Assembly (NCBI GenBank): GCA_004557125.1
Contig: SFET01000018.1
Coordinates: forward strand, 62,001 to 126,000
DNA from: Clostridiales bacterium
Lineage (GTDB): Bacteria > Bacillota > Clostridia > Christensenellales > Aristaeellaceae
Reading direction: 5' to 3'
DNA: 64,000 bases
This document shows, in pieces, positions 62,267 to 64,000 of this stretch. Numbering within the stretch: the stretch's first letter is position 1; the number at the start of each line of letters is the position of its first letter. The notes below the pieces were generated by a model. It was not told the DNA's origin, searched no databases, and saw nothing but the letters and a program-made list of their open reading frames with translations. The translations under genes and the position numbers were made by a program.

Positions 62267-62296
62267 GGTCCAATCCTACGAAGGCAGGTGCAAATC

Positions 62297-62731
62297 ATGA
62301 ACAAAGCTATTTTGATCGGAAACCTTGCAAATGATCCCGAGAGCCGCACCACGTCCTCCGGAATTGCCCAGTGCACGTTCCGCCTGGCCGTGCAGCGCCG
62401 CTTTGCCAACCAGCAGGGCGTGCGCGAGGCCGACTTTCTGACCATCGTTTGCTGGCGGCAGACCGCGGAGCTGTGCGCCCGCTATCTGTCCAAGGGCCGC
62501 AAGGTCGCGGTGGAAGGCAGCATTCAGACCCGTTCCTATGATGCGCAGGACGGCACGAAGCGCTACGTCACCGAGATCATCGCCGACAATGTTGAGTTTC
62601 TCTCTTCCCGCGAGGACGGCGGCAGCCGCCCGGGCAACTTCGCCCCCGCTTCTCCCGCACCCGCGCCCAGAAACGCTTCTCCGGCAAGCAGCGACTTTAC
62701 CGAGGTTGACGACGACGAGCTTCCGTTCTGA
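62297..62731 (+). CDS. ssb: Single-stranded DNA-binding protein
   Basis: A 144-residue SSB with an N-terminal OB fold (MNKAILIGNLANDPESRTTSSGIAQCTFRLAVQRRF, FLTIVCWRQTAELCARYLSKGRKVAVEGSIQTRSY). A short Pro/Ala linker leads to the acidic partner-binding tip DDDELPF. It coats ssDNA in replication and repair. The ATG at 62297 follows AGGCAGGTG. The in-frame start at 62288 is rejected on spacing. Position between rpsF and rpsR is the usual Bacillota order. Confidence 0.96.
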   Translation: MNKAILIGNLANDPESRTTSSGIAQCTFRLAVQRRFANQQGVREADFLTIVCWRQTAELCARYLSKGRKVAVEGSIQTRSYDAQDGTKRYVTEIIADNVEFLSSREDGGSRPGNFAPASPAPAPRNASPASSDFTEVDDDELPF

Positions 62732-62791
62732 CAGGGAAGCGGCCCTGTGGCCGCCCGACCCACTTCTTGAACCAATATAGGAGGAACAAAC

Positions 62792-63046
62792 ATGTCTGAA
62801 GATAGAGGCGATCGCGTACGCCGTCCCCGTGGCCGCAAGCCGCGCCGGAAGGTTTGCCAGTTCTGCGTTGAAAAAGTTCAGCACATCGATTACAAGGATG
62901 TCATGAGACTTCGCCGCTTCACCAGCGAGCGCGGCAAGATCCTGCCCCGCCGCATGACCGGCACCTGTGCGAAGCATCAGCGTCAGCTGTCCACCGCCAT
63001 CAAGCGCGCCCGGACCATCGCTCTGATGCCGTACGTGTCCGAATAA
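62792..63046 (+). CDS. rpsR: 30S ribosomal protein S18
   Basis: An 84-residue ribosomal protein with a basic N-terminal tail and the core [60 protein letters not shown]. The CxxC plus CxxH cysteines and histidine mark a zinc-binding (C+) form. It pairs with S6 on the ribosome and in leader binding. The ATG follows AGGAGGAACAAAC. A terminator follows 32 bases after the stop. Confidence 0.96.
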   Translation: MSEDRGDRVRRPRGRKPRRKVCQFCVEKVQHIDYKDVMRLRRFTSERGKILPRRMTGTCAKHQRQLSTAIKRARTIALMPYVSE

Positions 63047-63077
63047 GCGGACGCGCCGACAAGCGCAAGGAATCCGT

Positions 63078-63105
63078 CCCCGTGGAACCACGGGGGCGTT
63101 TTTTT
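63078..63105 (+). terminator. Terminator after rpsR
   Basis: CCCCGTGG (63078-63085) pairs with CCACGGGG (63088-63095), then GCG and seven T residues. Confidence 0.88.
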
Positions 63106-63193
63106 CGTCTATACAGCAGAGGTATATTTTTCCACTGCGGATGCCTCAGTTGCGCCGCCAATGTGAAAAAACCTGGGTAATTGCCGGATTTTG

Positions 63194-63222
63194 TTGAAGC
63201 GCCTGCGCAAGTGCGCTACAAT
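63194..63222 (+). promoter_or_regulatory. Promoter of the peptide-binding protein gene
   Basis: TTGAAG (63194-63199), 17-base spacer, TACAAT (63217-63222). A GC-rich hairpin (GACGCGC/GCGCGTC, around 63266-63286) lies in the leader. Confidence 0.78.
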
Positions 63223-63313
63223 AAAAATGGATATGGAGCACCTTGGCTCCATCTGATGCGGACACAGGACGCGCGCCGATGCGCGTCGGGACGATACACA
63301 GGAGGTACGCGAT

Positions 63314-64000
63314 ATGAAGAAATGGATGGCCATGCTGCTGGCGCTTGCGATCTTTGCTTCCCTGGGAGCGTTTGCGCAGGCGGAGGCGGGCGCGGCGCCG
63401 GTGTGCGCCGTGGAGGATCTGCGCGGCAACTTCAATCCCCTCTTTGCCGCGTTTGAGGGCGATCGCACGGTGGCGGCGCTGACCAACGGGACGCTGCTGA
63501 CCACGGCTCGCGGCGGCGACGTGGTGCGCGGCGGCATCGAGGGCGAGACCATCGCCTTCGACTGCACGGATTATACCTACACCGGCCTGGGGGACGTGCA
63601 GATCAGCCGCAATGCCGACGGCAGCGCGGACTATGCGCTGACCCTGCGGGAGGGCGTGTGCTTCTCCGACGGGGAGCCGCTTGACATCGACGATGTGATC
63701 TTCACAATGTACGTGCTCGCGGATGCCGACTATGACGGCCCCTCGGGCTTCGCGCGGCTGCCCATCGAGGGCCTGGACGCCTATCGCGGCAGCCTGCAGC
63801 GGCTGGACGAATTGCTGCTGGACGCCGGCCGGGAGAACGCAGATTTCAGCGCCTGGGACGAAGAGACGCAGGCGGCCTTCTGGGCGGACATCGACGCTGC
63901 GGGCGCACAGCTGTGCCAGGAGATCGTGGATTACTGCCTGGAGACGCACCTGGATCAATACGCCCAGGTCATCGGCAGCACGAAGGAGGCCATCCTGGCC
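63314..64000 (+). CDS. Peptide/nickel-type ABC transporter substrate-binding protein, N-terminal part
   Basis: The frame is open from ATG 63314 (behind GGAGGTACGCGAT) to the window edge, 229 codons, so the gene is cut. A secretion signal (MKKWMAMLLALAIFASLGAFAQA) is followed by an SBP_bac_5 start. Typical parts are DLRGNFNPLFAAFEGDRTVAALTNGTLLT and YALTLREGVCFSDGEPLDIDDVIFTMYVLAD, matching the family segment of DppA/OppA proteins. The segment after residue 150 (LQRLDELLLDAGRENADFSAWDEETQAAFW) looks like an insertion in the usual fold. Permease and ATPase genes would be expected beyond 64000. Confidence 0.87.
   Translation, partial: MKKWMAMLLALAIFASLGAFAQAEAGAAPVCAVEDLRGNFNPLFAAFEGDRTVAALTNGTLLTTARGGDVVRGGIEGETIAFDCTDYTYTGLGDVQISRNADGSADYALTLREGVCFSDGEPLDIDDVIFTMYVLADADYDGPSGFARLPIEGLDAYRGSLQRLDELLLDAGRENADFSAWDEETQAAFWADIDAAGAQLCQEIVDYCLETHLDQYAQVIGSTKEAILA

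Overview
The window is about 64 kb of GC-rich (roughly 60-65%), densely coded bacterial DNA. Intergenic regions are short, sigma-A promoters (TTGACA-N17-TATAAT type) recur, and purine-rich ribosome binding sites precede most genes. HPr kinase, a T-box leader on methionyl-tRNA synthetase, a Gram-positive style rpsF-ssb-rpsR operon and many secreted proteins with Ser/Thr/Pro or Ig-like repeats point to a high-GC member of the Bacillota (Clostridia). A gut clostridial lineage such as Christensenellales or a relative is likely, but the placement is only an inference. No rRNA, tRNA, CRISPR array, transposase or prophage gene was recognised.

Layout. 0-5 kb: end of a low-molecular-weight phosphatase gene, then an iron-type ABC transporter (binding protein, fused double permease, ATPase). 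5-10.4 kb: a 54-residue protein, inorganic pyrophosphatase, lipoate ligase, an MFS transporter and CTP synthase behind a structured leader. 10.4-15.2 kb: a minus-strand operon HAD hydrolase-hprK-glucokinase-pepT-dapF. 15.3-18.3 kb: a second MFS transporter, a disrupted MreB-like gene and a SprT/YgjP-like metalloprotease. 18.5-23.9 kb: a MarR regulator and a 1631-residue RND exporter with a giant coiled-coil insert.

24-34.7 kb is a sulfur amino acid island. On the minus strand lie a cystine-type ABC transporter, an M20 amidohydrolase and D-cysteine desulfhydrase. On the plus strand lie a 20-residue leader peptide, metN-metI-metQ, a trans-sulfuration PLP enzyme, and a stand-alone HFCD flavoprotein that lacks the cysteine of phosphopantothenoylcysteine decarboxylase. 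A frameshifted LysR-type regulator follows. The divergent control region carries two matching ATAG-N7-CTATG operators.

34.8-47.5 kb: galE, the T-box-controlled metG-gpsA-tatD-scpB run, and three surface or secreted proteins (a Thr/Pro-rich peptidoglycan-binding protein, an amidase with twelve Ig-like repeats, an SGNH hydrolase). 47.6-57.6 kb: glycerate kinase, a DUF1015 protein, an RNA-modification cluster, an Fe-S aldo/keto reductase, a class II aldolase, an SH3 protein and an AgrC/LytTR-type two-component system. 57.7-64 kb: AraC regulator with divergent L-fucose isomerase, a cysteine-rich CGCN-repeat protein with a C-terminal jelly-roll-like domain, rpsF-ssb-rpsR with an S6:S18-type leader, and the start of a peptide-binding protein gene.

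The most interesting items are the sulfur island (leader peptide, operator pair, Cys-less flavoprotein), the CGCN-repeat protein and the RND exporter insert. Two genes (MreB-like and LysR) carry frame disruptions that may be real or may be sequence errors.
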